Source: Mesorhizobium ventifaucium (GTDB taxonomy: Bacteria; Pseudomonadota; Alphaproteobacteria; Rhizobiales; Rhizobiaceae). Taken from it: a stretch of 33,595 nucleotides of DNA. Where the stretch lies: the NCBI RefSeq assembly GCF_935822925.1, contig NZ_CAKXZS010000042.1, forward strand, positions 1 through 33,595, in the 5' to 3' direction. A program made the position numbers and the translations under genes. The notes under the pieces were generated by a model. It was given only the letters and a program-made list of their open reading frames with translations, searched no databases and was not told the DNA's origin. This document shows positions 7,079 through 14,566 of the stretch, piece after piece (position 1 is the first letter of the stretch; each line of letters opens with the position of its first letter).

Positions 7079-8134
7079 CTAGATTCCCATCATGGCGCGC
7101 AGCACCTTTTTATCGGTCGCGCCGCCGGCGAAATCGTCGAATGCCTTTTCCGTCACCCTGATGATGTGATGCTGGATGAAGGGTGCGCCTTCGGCCGCGC
7201 CATCCTCGGGGTGCTTCAGGCAGCACTCCCATTCCAGAACCGCCCACGAATCGTAGTCATATTGGGCGAGCTTGGAGAAGATGCCGCCGAAGTCCACCTG
7301 GCCATCGCCGAGCGAGCGGAAACGCCCGGCCCGGTTCGTCCAGCTCTGATAACCGGAATAGACGCCTTGCCGGCCGGTCGGATTGAACTCGGCATCCTTG
7401 GCATGGAAGGCCTTGATCCGCTCGTGATAGATGTCGATGAATTCGAGATAGTCGAGCTGCTGCAGCAGGAAATGCGACGGGTCGTAATTGATATTGCAGC
7501 GCTTGTGGCCGCCGACCGCGTCAAGGAACATCTCGAATGTCGCACCGTCGAAGACGTCCTCGCCCGGATGGATCTCGTAGCCAAGATCGACGCCATTGTC
7601 CTCATAGACGTCTAGGATCGGCTTCCAGCGCTTGCCCAGTTCGGAAAACGCTTCCTCGATCAATCCGGCCGGCCGTTGCGGCCACGGATAAAGGTAAGGA
7701 AAAGCCAACGCTCCACAAAACGACACCGACGCTTTGAGCCCTAGGTTCTTCGACGCCTTGGCGCCGAACTTCATCTGTTCGACCGCCCATTGCTGCCTGG
7801 CCTTCGGATTGTTGTGCACCGCAGGCGGTGCGAAGCCGTCGAACTGCGCGTCATAAGCCGGATGCACCGCCACCAGCTGCCCTTGCAAATGCGTCGACAG
7901 CTCGGTGATTTCGACGCCGGCATCGGAGCAGATGCCCTTCACCTCGTCGCAATAGGCCTCGGAAGATGCCGCTTTTTCAAGGTCGAACAGCCGGCTGTCC
8001 CAGGTCGGGATCTGCACGCCCTTGTAGCCCAGCCCGGCCGCCCATCTGGTGATCGACGGCAGCGAATTGAACGGTGCGGCATCGCCTGCGAACTGTGCCA
8101 GAAACAGCCCAGGACCTTTCATTGTCGACGGCAT
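7079..8134 (-). CDS. Sugar phosphate isomerase/epimerase family TIM-barrel protein
   Basis: This 351-residue protein belongs to the xylose-isomerase-like TIM-barrel superfamily and is longer than the two neighbours of the same fold. The likely divalent-metal ligands are E187 (YEIHPGE), D218 (NINYDPSH), H244 (FHAKDAEF) and E301 (AVLEWE). The HPGE and YDPSH motifs are characteristic. I prefer the ATG at 8134: AGGAAGG is six bases upstream, whereas an ATG at 8140 would touch it. It is the first gene of a minus-strand group with the Gfo/Idh/MocA dehydrogenase and the 3-epimerase-like gene. Its promoter region carries a TGGTATTACCA operator. Substrate unknown. Confidence 0.82.
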   Translation of the reverse strand: MPSTMKGPGLFLAQFAGDAAPFNSLPSITRWAAGLGYKGVQIPTWDSRLFDLEKAASSEAYCDEVKGICSDAGVEITELSTHLQGQLVAVHPAYDAQFDGFAPPAVHNNPKARQQWAVEQMKFGAKASKNLGLKASVSFCGALAFPYLYPWPQRPAGLIEEAFSELGKRWKPILDVYEDNGVDLGYEIHPGEDVFDGATFEMFLDAVGGHKRCNINYDPSHFLLQQLDYLEFIDIYHERIKAFHAKDAEFNPTGRQGVYSGYQSWTNRAGRFRSLGDGQVDFGGIFSKLAQYDYDSWAVLEWECCLKHPEDGAAEGAPFIQHHIIRVTEKAFDDFAGGATDKKVLRAMMGI

Positions 8135-8236
8135 CGGCATCCTTCCTAATTATCCACGACCAAGCATAGCGCCGATTGAAAACAGGGCCAGCCTGTTTGG
8201 TCTTTTCTCGACAGGCGCTAGTGCGCACCGCCATTC

Positions 8237-8247
8237 TGGTATTACCA
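8237..8247. promoter_or_regulatory. GntR/FadR-type operator, copy A (TGGTATTACCA)
   Basis: A perfect TGGT-N3-ACCA palindrome. On the minus strand TTGACC (8261-8266) lies 16 bases upstream of TAATAC (8239-8244), so the palindrome would overlap the -10 of a promoter reading into 7079-8134. The 14-base context TCTGGTATTACCAA is identical at 24384-24397, upstream of the sugar importer. Confidence 0.6.
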
Positions 8248-8416
8248 AATACAACCGTCTGGTCAAGCGGCGCCGCTCTCAATCAGCGCCGCAAAAATTG
8301 CCGGACAGCGGGGAAATATGTTAGTTTAATCAATGAAATAATAGATGTCAGGGGCTGCCTTGCAGGATTTCTTGCCGTCCAGATGAAATTGCTGTAGACC
8401 TCTTTTCACGCCCAAT

Positions 8417-8427
8417 TGGTCGAACCA
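8417..8427. promoter_or_regulatory. GntR/FadR-type operator, copy B (TGGTCGAACCA)
   Basis: A perfect TGGT-N3-ACCA palindrome about 95 bases before the start of the plus-strand isomerase gene (8522). The same central triplet CGA occurs in the copy at 24561-24571. Confidence 0.6.
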
Positions 8428-8521
8428 GTTACGCTGGAGCGCCTTGGGGAGGAACCATGCAACGCAATCTGGGGTGCGTCGCAGGCGAATTGTTACAGGC
8501 GAATTCTGGGAAGGACAGACC

Positions 8522-9409
8522 ATGCATCTTTCGACGCACAACTGGATGCGGGCGGAACCGCTGGAAACGACGCTCAAGCGCATCAAGAAATTCGGCTATG
8601 AGTCGATCGAGATTTCCGGCGAGCCCGCGCAATACAAGATCAACGAGACACGTGCGCTCCTGAAGGAGCACGGCATTCGCTGTTGGGGGGCGGTGACGCT
8701 GATGCTGGGCGAGCGCAATCTCGCCGCCAGGGACCAGGGCCAGCGCGAGCGCTCGGTGCAGTATGTCAAGGACGTGCTGACGATGGTCAGCGAACTCGAT
8801 GGCGAAATCATCACGCTTGTTCCCGCCACCGTCGGCAAGGTGGTGCCGGACGGCACCGAGGAGGAAGAATGGAATTGGGTGGTCGACGCCACCAGGGAAT
8901 GCTTTACCCATGCCAAGAAAGTGGGCGTCAAGATCGCGGTCGAGCCGCTCAACCGCTTCGAGACCTATCTTTTCAACCGCGGCGCCCAGGCACTGGCGCT
9001 GGCCGATGCGGTCAGCCCCGAATGCGGTGTCTGCCTCGACGCCTATCACCTCCATATGGAGGAGTTTAACGTCTACGATGCCATTCGGCAGGTCGGAAAC
9101 CGCCTGTTCGATTTCCACGTCGCTGACAACAACCGCTTCGCCGCCGGTCTCGGACAGATCGACTGGCCGAAGATCGTCGGCACCCTGAAGGAAGTCGGTT
9201 ACGACGGCGCGCTGACCAACGAGTTCGTCGCTCCTGTCGACCGCACGCCGGCTGCTCCCTATCCCGACATGGTCGAACGCAACCCGGTCGACATCTCGCC
9301 GGAGCAGCTCAAATTCATCCAGGACCACGGTTCCAGCGTGCTCACGGAAAAATTCTACACCGACCAGATGCGTATCACCGCCGAAACGCTGCTGCCGCTG
9401 ATCAAGTAA
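8522..9409 (+). CDS. Sugar phosphate isomerase/epimerase family TIM-barrel protein, first gene of an acid-sugar operon
   Basis: This is a 295-residue PF01261-type TIM barrel. The metal ligands are E141 (AVEPLNRFETYLFN), D173 (CLDAYHLHMEE), H199 (FDFHVADNNR) and E234 (LTNEFV). Their spacing (32, 26, 35) nearly equals that of ketose 3-epimerases (33, 26, 35), and EPLNRFE is shared with that group. The ATG at 8522 has a good ribosome-binding site (GGAAGGA, about 6 bases upstream); an upstream extension to 8444 has no such site. It is followed on the same strand by an enolase-superfamily dehydratase, a GntR regulator and a hydroxyacid dehydrogenase, so it probably epimerises a sugar or sugar-acid intermediate. 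Confidence 0.82.
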   Translation: MHLSTHNWMRAEPLETTLKRIKKFGYESIEISGEPAQYKINETRALLKEHGIRCWGAVTLMLGERNLAARDQGQRERSVQYVKDVLTMVSELDGEIITLVPATVGKVVPDGTEEEEWNWVVDATRECFTHAKKVGVKIAVEPLNRFETYLFNRGAQALALADAVSPECGVCLDAYHLHMEEFNVYDAIRQVGNRLFDFHVADNNRFAAGLGQIDWPKIVGTLKEVGYDGALTNEFVAPVDRTPAAPYPDMVERNPVDISPEQLKFIQDHGSSVLTEKFYTDQMRITAETLLPLIK

Positions 9410-9475
9410 TCGATCTCTGGAAACGAGCCTTTCCGCCCGACGGCGGCCCCACCGGCGGCAAGGCAGAGGATGAAC

Positions 9476-10645
9476 ATGCGCATCAAGACGGTCCAAGCCT
9501 GGTGGGTCCGCATACCGATCGAAGCCGCGCGGCAGCACCGCAGCGACTTCGGTCAGGTGACGACGTTCGACGCCGCAATCCTGCGTATCGAGACCAATGA
9601 CGGGCTGGTCGGCTGGGGCGAGGGCAAGAATGCCGCCGGCAGCACCGGCAGCTATGGCGCCCTCGTCCACATGCTGAACCACGAGGTCGGGCCGCAGCTG
9701 ATCGGCTGCGATCCGGCCGACATCGGGGTGATCTGGGAGATGCTCTACAATGGCGTGCGCCACGACAGCGCCGCGCAAAACGGCCACGCCATGCCGCAAT
9801 TGGCACGGCGCGGCATCAGCGTCGCCGCGATCAGCGCCGTCGATATCGCCTTGTGGGATATTCTGGGCAAGTCGCTGGGGGTTCCGGTCTGGCGGCTGCT
9901 CGGCGGCCGCAAGCTTGACCGCATGCCGGCCTATGCCTCCGGCGGCTGGGCCTCCACCGAGGCGATCGGCGAGCAGTTGAAATCCTATATCGCCAAGGGC
10001 GGCTTCAAGGCGCTGAAGATGCGAATCGGCGCGATGGACGGCGCTCCGCACCATTCCGCCGCCCGCGTCCGCGCCGCAAGACAGGCGCTCGGCCCCGAAG
10101 TCGACCTGATGGTCGATGCGCACGGCACCTATACGGTGGCGGAAGCCAAACGTTTCACCCAGCTTGCCGGCGATCTCGATCTGGCCTGGTTCGAGGAGCC
10201 GGTCATCGCCGACGACAAGCCTGGAATGGCCGAAGTGCGGGCGGCCGGTTCCATCCCGATCGCCACCGGCGAGAGCGAAGCGACGCGCTACGCCTTCCGC
10301 GACCTCGCCACGCTCAAGGCTGCCGATATCTTCCAGCCTGACCCGGCCTTCTGTGGCGGCATCAGCGAGGCGATGAAGATCGGCACCATCGCCAGCGCCT
10401 TCAATCTGCGCTTTGCGCCGCATCTTTGGGCCGGCGCACCTTGCTTCTTTGCCGGGCTGCATGTCTGCGCTGCTTCGCCGGCCAGCTTTACCGTCGAATA
10501 TTCGCTCGGCGCCAATCCGATGATCCACGATCTGATCGAGGAGACTGTCGAAGCAAAGGACGGCATGATAGCGATCCCCGACAAGCCTGGACTGGGATTC
10601 ACCCTTTCGGAACGGTTCCTGGAGGCGCACGCGCTACGCGGCTGA
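9476..10645 (+). CDS. Enolase-superfamily (mandelate racemase/muconate lactonizing) enzyme, probable acid-sugar dehydratase
   Basis: A 389-residue cytoplasmic Mg-dependent enzyme. The metal ligands D214 (MVDAHGTY), E240 (WFEEPV) and E266 (ATGESE) are spaced 26 and 26, exactly as in mandelate racemase. D289 and H316 (QPDPAF, FAPHLW) form the His-Asp dyad at the expected spacing, and E341 follows. The general-base motif on the other face, usually KxK, reads K181-M-R183. The N-terminal capping domain is complete. I prefer the second ATG (9476) because GAGG lies six bases upstream; 9470 in the same frame is possible. The operon context suggests dehydration of an aldonate or aldarate to a 2-keto-3-deoxy acid; the substrate cannot be read from sequence. 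Confidence 0.85.
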   Translation: MRIKTVQAWWVRIPIEAARQHRSDFGQVTTFDAAILRIETNDGLVGWGEGKNAAGSTGSYGALVHMLNHEVGPQLIGCDPADIGVIWEMLYNGVRHDSAAQNGHAMPQLARRGISVAAISAVDIALWDILGKSLGVPVWRLLGGRKLDRMPAYASGGWASTEAIGEQLKSYIAKGGFKALKMRIGAMDGAPHHSAARVRAARQALGPEVDLMVDAHGTYTVAEAKRFTQLAGDLDLAWFEEPVIADDKPGMAEVRAAGSIPIATGESEATRYAFRDLATLKAADIFQPDPAFCGGISEAMKIGTIASAFNLRFAPHLWAGAPCFFAGLHVCAASPASFTVEYSLGANPMIHDLIEETVEAKDGMIAIPDKPGLGFTLSERFLEAHALRG

Positions 10646-10647
10646 TC

Positions 10648-11364
10648 ATGAAAGAAAAGAACCTTCTCGCGGAACTCGCCGCCTATCTGTTCTCGCACTC
10701 CGACAAGGCGACCGGCCGAACGCCGTCGGAGCGTGAACTGGCCGAGCATTTCGCCGTCAGCCGCGGCCAGATCCGCGAGGCGCTGGCCATTCTCGAAGCC
10801 ATGCGCATCGTCGAGCGCCGGGCCAAGTCCGGCATCTACATCGACACCAAGCAGGCCAGCGTCGAGGCCATGGCGCTTTTTGCGCGGGCCGGCCTGCCGC
10901 TTGATCCGATCCAGATCTACGAGACCGTCGAGTTGCGCAAGATCCACGAGATCAAGGCCGCCGAGCTTGCCTGTTCGCGCGCCACCGAGGAAAATTTCGA
11001 ACGGCTGCGCGAAATCCTGAAGGCTTCGGAAGACCGCATTGCGGCGGGCGAGGGCCTCGCCAAGGAGGACCGCGAATTTCACCTTGAGATCGTGCGGGCA
11101 ACCAAGAACAGCGTTTTTCACAACATATGCAGCCTCTATTACTTGATGGGCGAGCAACGCCTGCCGATCTACTTCAACGACCCCGAACGCAGCATGCGCT
11201 CGCATGCCGAGCACATCCAGATCTACGAGGCGCTGCTGCGCCGCGACGGCAACCTCGCCCAGGCGCTGATGAGCGCCCATCTGCAAGGCGCGGAAAGCTA
11301 CTGGAAAGGCCTGATCGAGGGCGGCGGGGCAGAACCTAACAGCCCAGCGCTCGAACCGGTCTGA
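10648..11364 (+). CDS. GntR-family transcriptional regulator, FadR/FCD subfamily
   Basis: A 238-residue regulator. The N-terminal winged helix reads TPSERELAEHFAVSRGQIREAL (about 25-46). Arg29, Arg39 and Arg43 align with the FadR arginines (35, 45, 49) that contact TGGT/ACCA half-sites, as I recall them. The C-terminal all-helical FCD ligand domain carries the expected metal/ligand residues in DREFHLEIV and SHAEHIQIYEAL. It begins two bases after the dehydratase stop and ends one base before the hydroxyacid dehydrogenase start, so it is embedded in the operon it probably controls. Such regulators usually bind a carboxylate intermediate and release DNA. Candidate sites lie at 8237, 8417, 24385, 24561, 29390 and 29409. 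Confidence 0.88.
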   Translation: MKEKNLLAELAAYLFSHSDKATGRTPSERELAEHFAVSRGQIREALAILEAMRIVERRAKSGIYIDTKQASVEAMALFARAGLPLDPIQIYETVELRKIHEIKAAELACSRATEENFERLREILKASEDRIAAGEGLAKEDREFHLEIVRATKNSVFHNICSLYYLMGEQRLPIYFNDPERSMRSHAEHIQIYEALLRRDGNLAQALMSAHLQGAESYWKGLIEGGGAEPNSPALEPV

Positions 11365-11365
11365 C

Positions 11366-12346
11366 ATGCCAAAAATCCTGACGACACACACGCTGCATCC
11401 GCGCGCCTCCGCCATGCTGACCGGGGCCGGCGAACTCGTCGTCGCCTCCGCCCTCGATGCCGACACGCTGGCGACTGAGGCGAGGGACGCCGATATCATC
11501 ATCGTTCGCGCGCCGCTGCCATCAGCGCTTTTCGACGGGGCGACGAAGCTCCGGGCCGCGATCCGCCACGGCGCCGGGCTCGACATGGTTCCCATGGAAG
11601 CCGCCACGGCGGCCGGCGTCCTGGTGGCAAACGTGCCGGCGGTCAATGCCCGCTCGGTCGCCGAATACGTGATGTTCGCGGCGTTGGCGCTGCTGCGGCG
11701 TTTCCGCATGGTGGACCGCGACTTGCGGGCGAAGGGCTGGCTGGCCGGCCGCGATCACACCATTCTCGCCAGCGAGCTCGCCGGCAAGACCATCGGCATT
11801 GTCGGCTTCGGCGCCATCGGACAGGCAGTCGGCCACATCGCGGCGCATGGTTTCGACCTGAACGTAGTGGCGACGATGCGCAGCATGAGGCCGGCGCCGG
11901 ACAGGGTCGGGTTGCTGTCGATCGATGCGCTGGTCGAGCAGAGCGACATCATCGTTCTGTGCTGCCCGCTGACAGCGGAGACGCGCGGCCTGATCAACCG
12001 CGAGCGCATCGGTCGAATGAAGCCGCACGCGCTGCTGATCAATATTTCGCGCGGGCCGGTGATCGACGACGACGCGCTGATCGAAGCGCTGCAGAAGGAC
12101 CGTATCGGCGGTGCCGCGCTCGATGTCTTTGCGACGCAGCCGCTGCCTTCAGATCATCCCTATTTCGGCTTCGACAATGTCATTGTCACGCCGCATATGG
12201 CCGGCATCACCGAGCAGTCGATGATGCGCATGGGCGTCGGTTCCGCTGATGAAACCTTGCTGGTGCTGGCCAACAAACTGCCGGTCAACCTGCGCAATCC
12301 CGAAGTGGTCGAGCGTTACCGGCGGCGGTTCCCGGCCGACGCGTAA
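11366..12346 (+). CDS. D-isomer-specific 2-hydroxyacid dehydrogenase family protein
   Basis: A 326-residue NAD(P)-dependent oxidoreductase. The nucleotide-binding motif is GFGAIGQ (147-153). Catalytic Arg229 (INISRGPVID) and His277 (VTPHMAG) are present. The position of the usual catalytic Glu (DVFxxEP) reads DVFATQP, so it is Gln258. I have some recollection of TQPLP in close relatives, so this may be a subfamily trait rather than inactivation. It starts one base after the GntR stop and is the last gene of the 8522-12346 operon. A role in reducing a 2-keto acid made by the pathway, or oxidising the hydroxyacid, is inferred. Confidence 0.85.
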   Translation: MPKILTTHTLHPRASAMLTGAGELVVASALDADTLATEARDADIIIVRAPLPSALFDGATKLRAAIRHGAGLDMVPMEAATAAGVLVANVPAVNARSVAEYVMFAALALLRRFRMVDRDLRAKGWLAGRDHTILASELAGKTIGIVGFGAIGQAVGHIAAHGFDLNVVATMRSMRPAPDRVGLLSIDALVEQSDIIVLCCPLTAETRGLINRERIGRMKPHALLINISRGPVIDDDALIEALQKDRIGGAALDVFATQPLPSDHPYFGFDNVIVTPHMAGITEQSMMRMGVGSADETLLVLANKLPVNLRNPEVVERYRRRFPADA

Positions 12347-12389
12347 CGCCGTCGCCGTATCGCCCAATTTCTGCACGACGCTGCACGCC

Positions 12390-12776
12390 ATGCTCGTTTT
12401 TCGCCGCACGCCGCTGCTTGTTGCGATCGTTTCGATCTGCGTCCTGCCCTCGGTCGCTGCGGCCGAGAGCAGTTATGTCTATTGCGACAACGGCCTGCGG
12501 TGCGTGATGGTGCCCTGTCAGTCGAACAGCACGCTTGACCTTGCCACGGGCAAGATCATCCAGGGCGTGTCGATCGACATCGAGGAACTGCCGCAGCAGG
12601 ACAAGGCGCTCGAACTTTCGGACAAGCTCTACGCCGGCAAGGTCGTCGTTGTTGGCTCCATCGAGAACCGGACCCAGACCCTCAACGGCAAGCAATACAC
12701 TTTGCCATGGCTGGTCGCGACCGGTATCGAACGCGCGTCCAGGGACAGCGAACGCGGCCACTGTTCGTCGCAATAA
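12390..12776 (+). CDS. Small secreted protein of unknown function
   Basis: A 128-residue product. The N-terminus is a clear signal peptide (MLVFRRTPLLVAIVSICVLPSVAAAE, cleavage probably after AAA at about 25). The mature part is about 100 residues and has four cysteines (CDNG, LRCVM, PCQSN and a terminal GHC), which could form two disulfides in the periplasm. A VVVVGSIENRTQTLNGKQY stretch looks like paired beta strands. I do not recognise the family. It begins 43 bases after the hydroxyacid dehydrogenase stop and could be read through, but nothing links it functionally. It converges with the amidase gene. Confidence 0.65.
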   Translation: MLVFRRTPLLVAIVSICVLPSVAAAESSYVYCDNGLRCVMVPCQSNSTLDLATGKIIQGVSIDIEELPQQDKALELSDKLYAGKVVVVGSIENRTQTLNGKQYTLPWLVATGIERASRDSERGHCSSQ

Positions 12777-12789
12777 TTTTTTCACATCT

Positions 12790-14085
12790 TCAACGGCCAA
12801 GCAGTGCCTCGACTTCCGCCGCGATGCGCAGCAGACGGTGGTCGTCGCCGTTGCGCGCCACCAGCATCAGCCCGGCCGGGCGCGCCATTCCCGGCATCGG
12901 CAGCGAGATCGCGCAGAGGTCGAACTGGTTGGCGACCTGCGTGTTGCGCAGCAGAAGGCCTTCCGTGCGCTCACACAGAGCTTCGTCGCTGGTCATCGAC
13001 ACGATGGTCTGCGCGGTGACCGGCGTGGTCGGCAGGGCCAGCACATCGACAGACGCCAGCCGCTCGTCCATGGCGGCGACAAGCGCCGTGCGGCGGCGGA
13101 TTGCCCTTATGTAGGCCGTGGCCGGAACGGCAGCGGCGCGCGACAACGGCTCGCTCACCCGCGGATCGACCGACGTCGCCGCACCTTCTGCAAGCCAATC
13201 TGCATGGACCTCGGCACCCTCCATTGCCGCGATCGAGGCCCGCCTGGTTGCCGCGCGCAAATCGGCAAGGAGGTCATCGATGGACAGATCGGCGAGGCGT
13301 GCACCGGCGAGTTCCAGCTTGCGAGCACATCGCTCGAACGCCGCCGCGACTTCTTCTTCCGTATTCTCGAAGAGCACGCCGCGCGGAACGCCGACGCCCA
13401 GCCCGGCAAGCGGAAGCGAAACAAGGGCCGCGAACTCCTCGCCCGCCATTACCGTGTCGGCTGCCGCACATTCGGCGACGGTGCGGGCAAGCGGGCCGAT
13501 GGAGTCGAGCGTGGCCGAAAGCGGGAAGACACCATCGCGCGGTATCCGGCGCGCCGTCGGCTTGAAGCCGACCACACCGTTCAGCGCCGCCGGAATACGC
13601 ACCGAACCGCCGGTGTCGGAACCGATCGAGATCTCGCTGGTGCCTTCGGCAACGGAAACACCGGCACCGGAGGATGAGCCGCCGGCAATCCGGCTGGCGT
13701 CGGTCGCATTGCCGGGCGTGCCGTAATGCGGGTTGACGCCAATCGCGGTGAAGGCGAATTCGGTCATGTTGGTCTTGCCGAAGATCACGGCGCCCGCCTG
13801 CCGCAGCCGCCGCACGATAACAGCATCCCACAGCGCCGGCGCCGCGGTGCTGAGCAACAACGAACCGGCCGTGGTCGGCTCGCCGGCGACGTCGAACAGG
13901 TCCTTGATCGACAGAATTGTTCCGTCGAGCGGCCCGAGTGTCACGCCGGCCCTGCGCCTGGCATCGGCGGCGTCGGCTGCTGCTCGTGCGGCTTCCGAAT
14001 AGAGTTTTACGAATACGCTTTCATTGTCGGCGCGGACGGTGAGACGCGAAAGGACGGCTTCGAGGCGGTCGCGGGCTGATTGCAT
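12790..14085 (-). CDS. Amidase signature family hydrolase
   Basis: A 431-residue member of the amidase signature family. The Ser-Ser-Lys triad is visible: K61 in LSIKDLF, a Ser of the GGSSSGAG loop (135-142) and S161 in SDTGGSVR. The region following (IPAALNGVVGFKPT) is conserved in the family. No signal peptide is evident, so it is probably cytoplasmic. It is monocistronic on the minus strand and divergent from the GFA-type gene. The substrate cannot be assigned; it lacks a gatB partner, so a GatA role in tRNA amidation is unlikely. The ATG at 14085 has no strong ribosome-binding site. Confidence 0.88.
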   Translation of the reverse strand: MQSARDRLEAVLSRLTVRADNESVFVKLYSEAARAAADAADARRRAGVTLGPLDGTILSIKDLFDVAGEPTTAGSLLLSTAAPALWDAVIVRRLRQAGAVIFGKTNMTEFAFTAIGVNPHYGTPGNATDASRIAGGSSSGAGVSVAEGTSEISIGSDTGGSVRIPAALNGVVGFKPTARRIPRDGVFPLSATLDSIGPLARTVAECAAADTVMAGEEFAALVSLPLAGLGVGVPRGVLFENTEEEVAAAFERCARKLELAGARLADLSIDDLLADLRAATRRASIAAMEGAEVHADWLAEGAATSVDPRVSEPLSRAAAVPATAYIRAIRRRTALVAAMDERLASVDVLALPTTPVTAQTIVSMTSDEALCERTEGLLLRNTQVANQFDLCAISLPMPGMARPAGLMLVARNGDDHRLLRIAAEVEALLGR

Positions 14086-14210
14086 TTTCAGTGTCGGACT
14101 CCGGACGCCTGCAACGTCTTACAGGCGACAGCTGATGCGTGGCCTGCAGAGACATAACCCGGCATAAGAGGTTTTGCACCCCTGTCGAACCGAAGGAACG
14201 AGGAGACCCG

Positions 14211-14558
14211 ATGCTCTACAAAGGCAGCTGCCACTGCGGCAAGATCGCTTTCGAGGTCGAAGGCGATCTGACCGGAGCCGTGCGATGCAATTGCTCGATC
14301 TGCTCACGCAAGGGCGCGCTGCTATGGGCCGTGCCGCACGAGGCATTTCGGGTGCTTGCCTGGGGCGACGATCTTGGCAAATACACCTTCGGCAATCATG
14401 TCATCGCCCACCGGTTCTGCCGGACCTGCGGCATCCATCCCTTCGCCGAGGACGTCAGCGAAGGGAGCGAACGAAGCGCCTACGTCAACATCCATTGCAT
14501 AGACGATCTCGACCTGGACGCTGTGCCGGTTTTGGACTTCGACGGCCGCGCGGCCTGA
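14211..14558 (+). CDS. GFA (glutathione-dependent formaldehyde-activating enzyme-like) zinc protein
   Basis: A 115-residue CENP-V/GFA-domain protein. The zinc-binding cysteines are in the expected places: GSCHCG (6-11), NCSICS (about 28-33) and CRTCG (about 69-73). The ATG at 14211 is preceded by GAGGAGA and the protein begins directly with the domain. Despite the family name, most members have no proven formaldehyde activity; a thiol- or glutathione-related zinc role is all that can be said. It converges with the SDR gene, with an 8-bp gap. Confidence 0.85.
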   Translation: MLYKGSCHCGKIAFEVEGDLTGAVRCNCSICSRKGALLWAVPHEAFRVLAWGDDLGKYTFGNHVIAHRFCRTCGIHPFAEDVSEGSERSAYVNIHCIDDLDLDAVPVLDFDGRAA

Positions 14559-14566
14559 AATCGAAA

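Larger units (their letters stand above)
8135..8521. promoter_or_regulatory. Divergent promoter region between two isomerase operons (387 bp)
   Basis: No gene is visible in this stretch. It contains the TGGT-N3-ACCA palindromes at 8237-8247 and 8417-8427, a minus-strand promoter candidate at 8239-8266, and an inverted repeat AAACAGG-N5-CCTGTTT (8180-8198) about 46 bases upstream of the minus-strand gene. An AT-rich patch at about 8315-8350 may hold the plus-strand promoter, but I cannot assign boxes with confidence. Confidence 0.55.

Noticed and set aside
8429..10630. A 733-codon open frame on the minus strand opposite the isomerase and dehydratase genes
   Set aside because: It is antisense to two well-supported genes, has no recognisable motifs, and long antisense frames are expected from GC-rich codon usage.
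14106..14127. Inverted repeat CGCCTG-N10-CAGGCG between the amidase and GFA genes
   Set aside because: Six-base arms in GC-rich DNA arise easily by chance, and there is no regulator gene adjacent.
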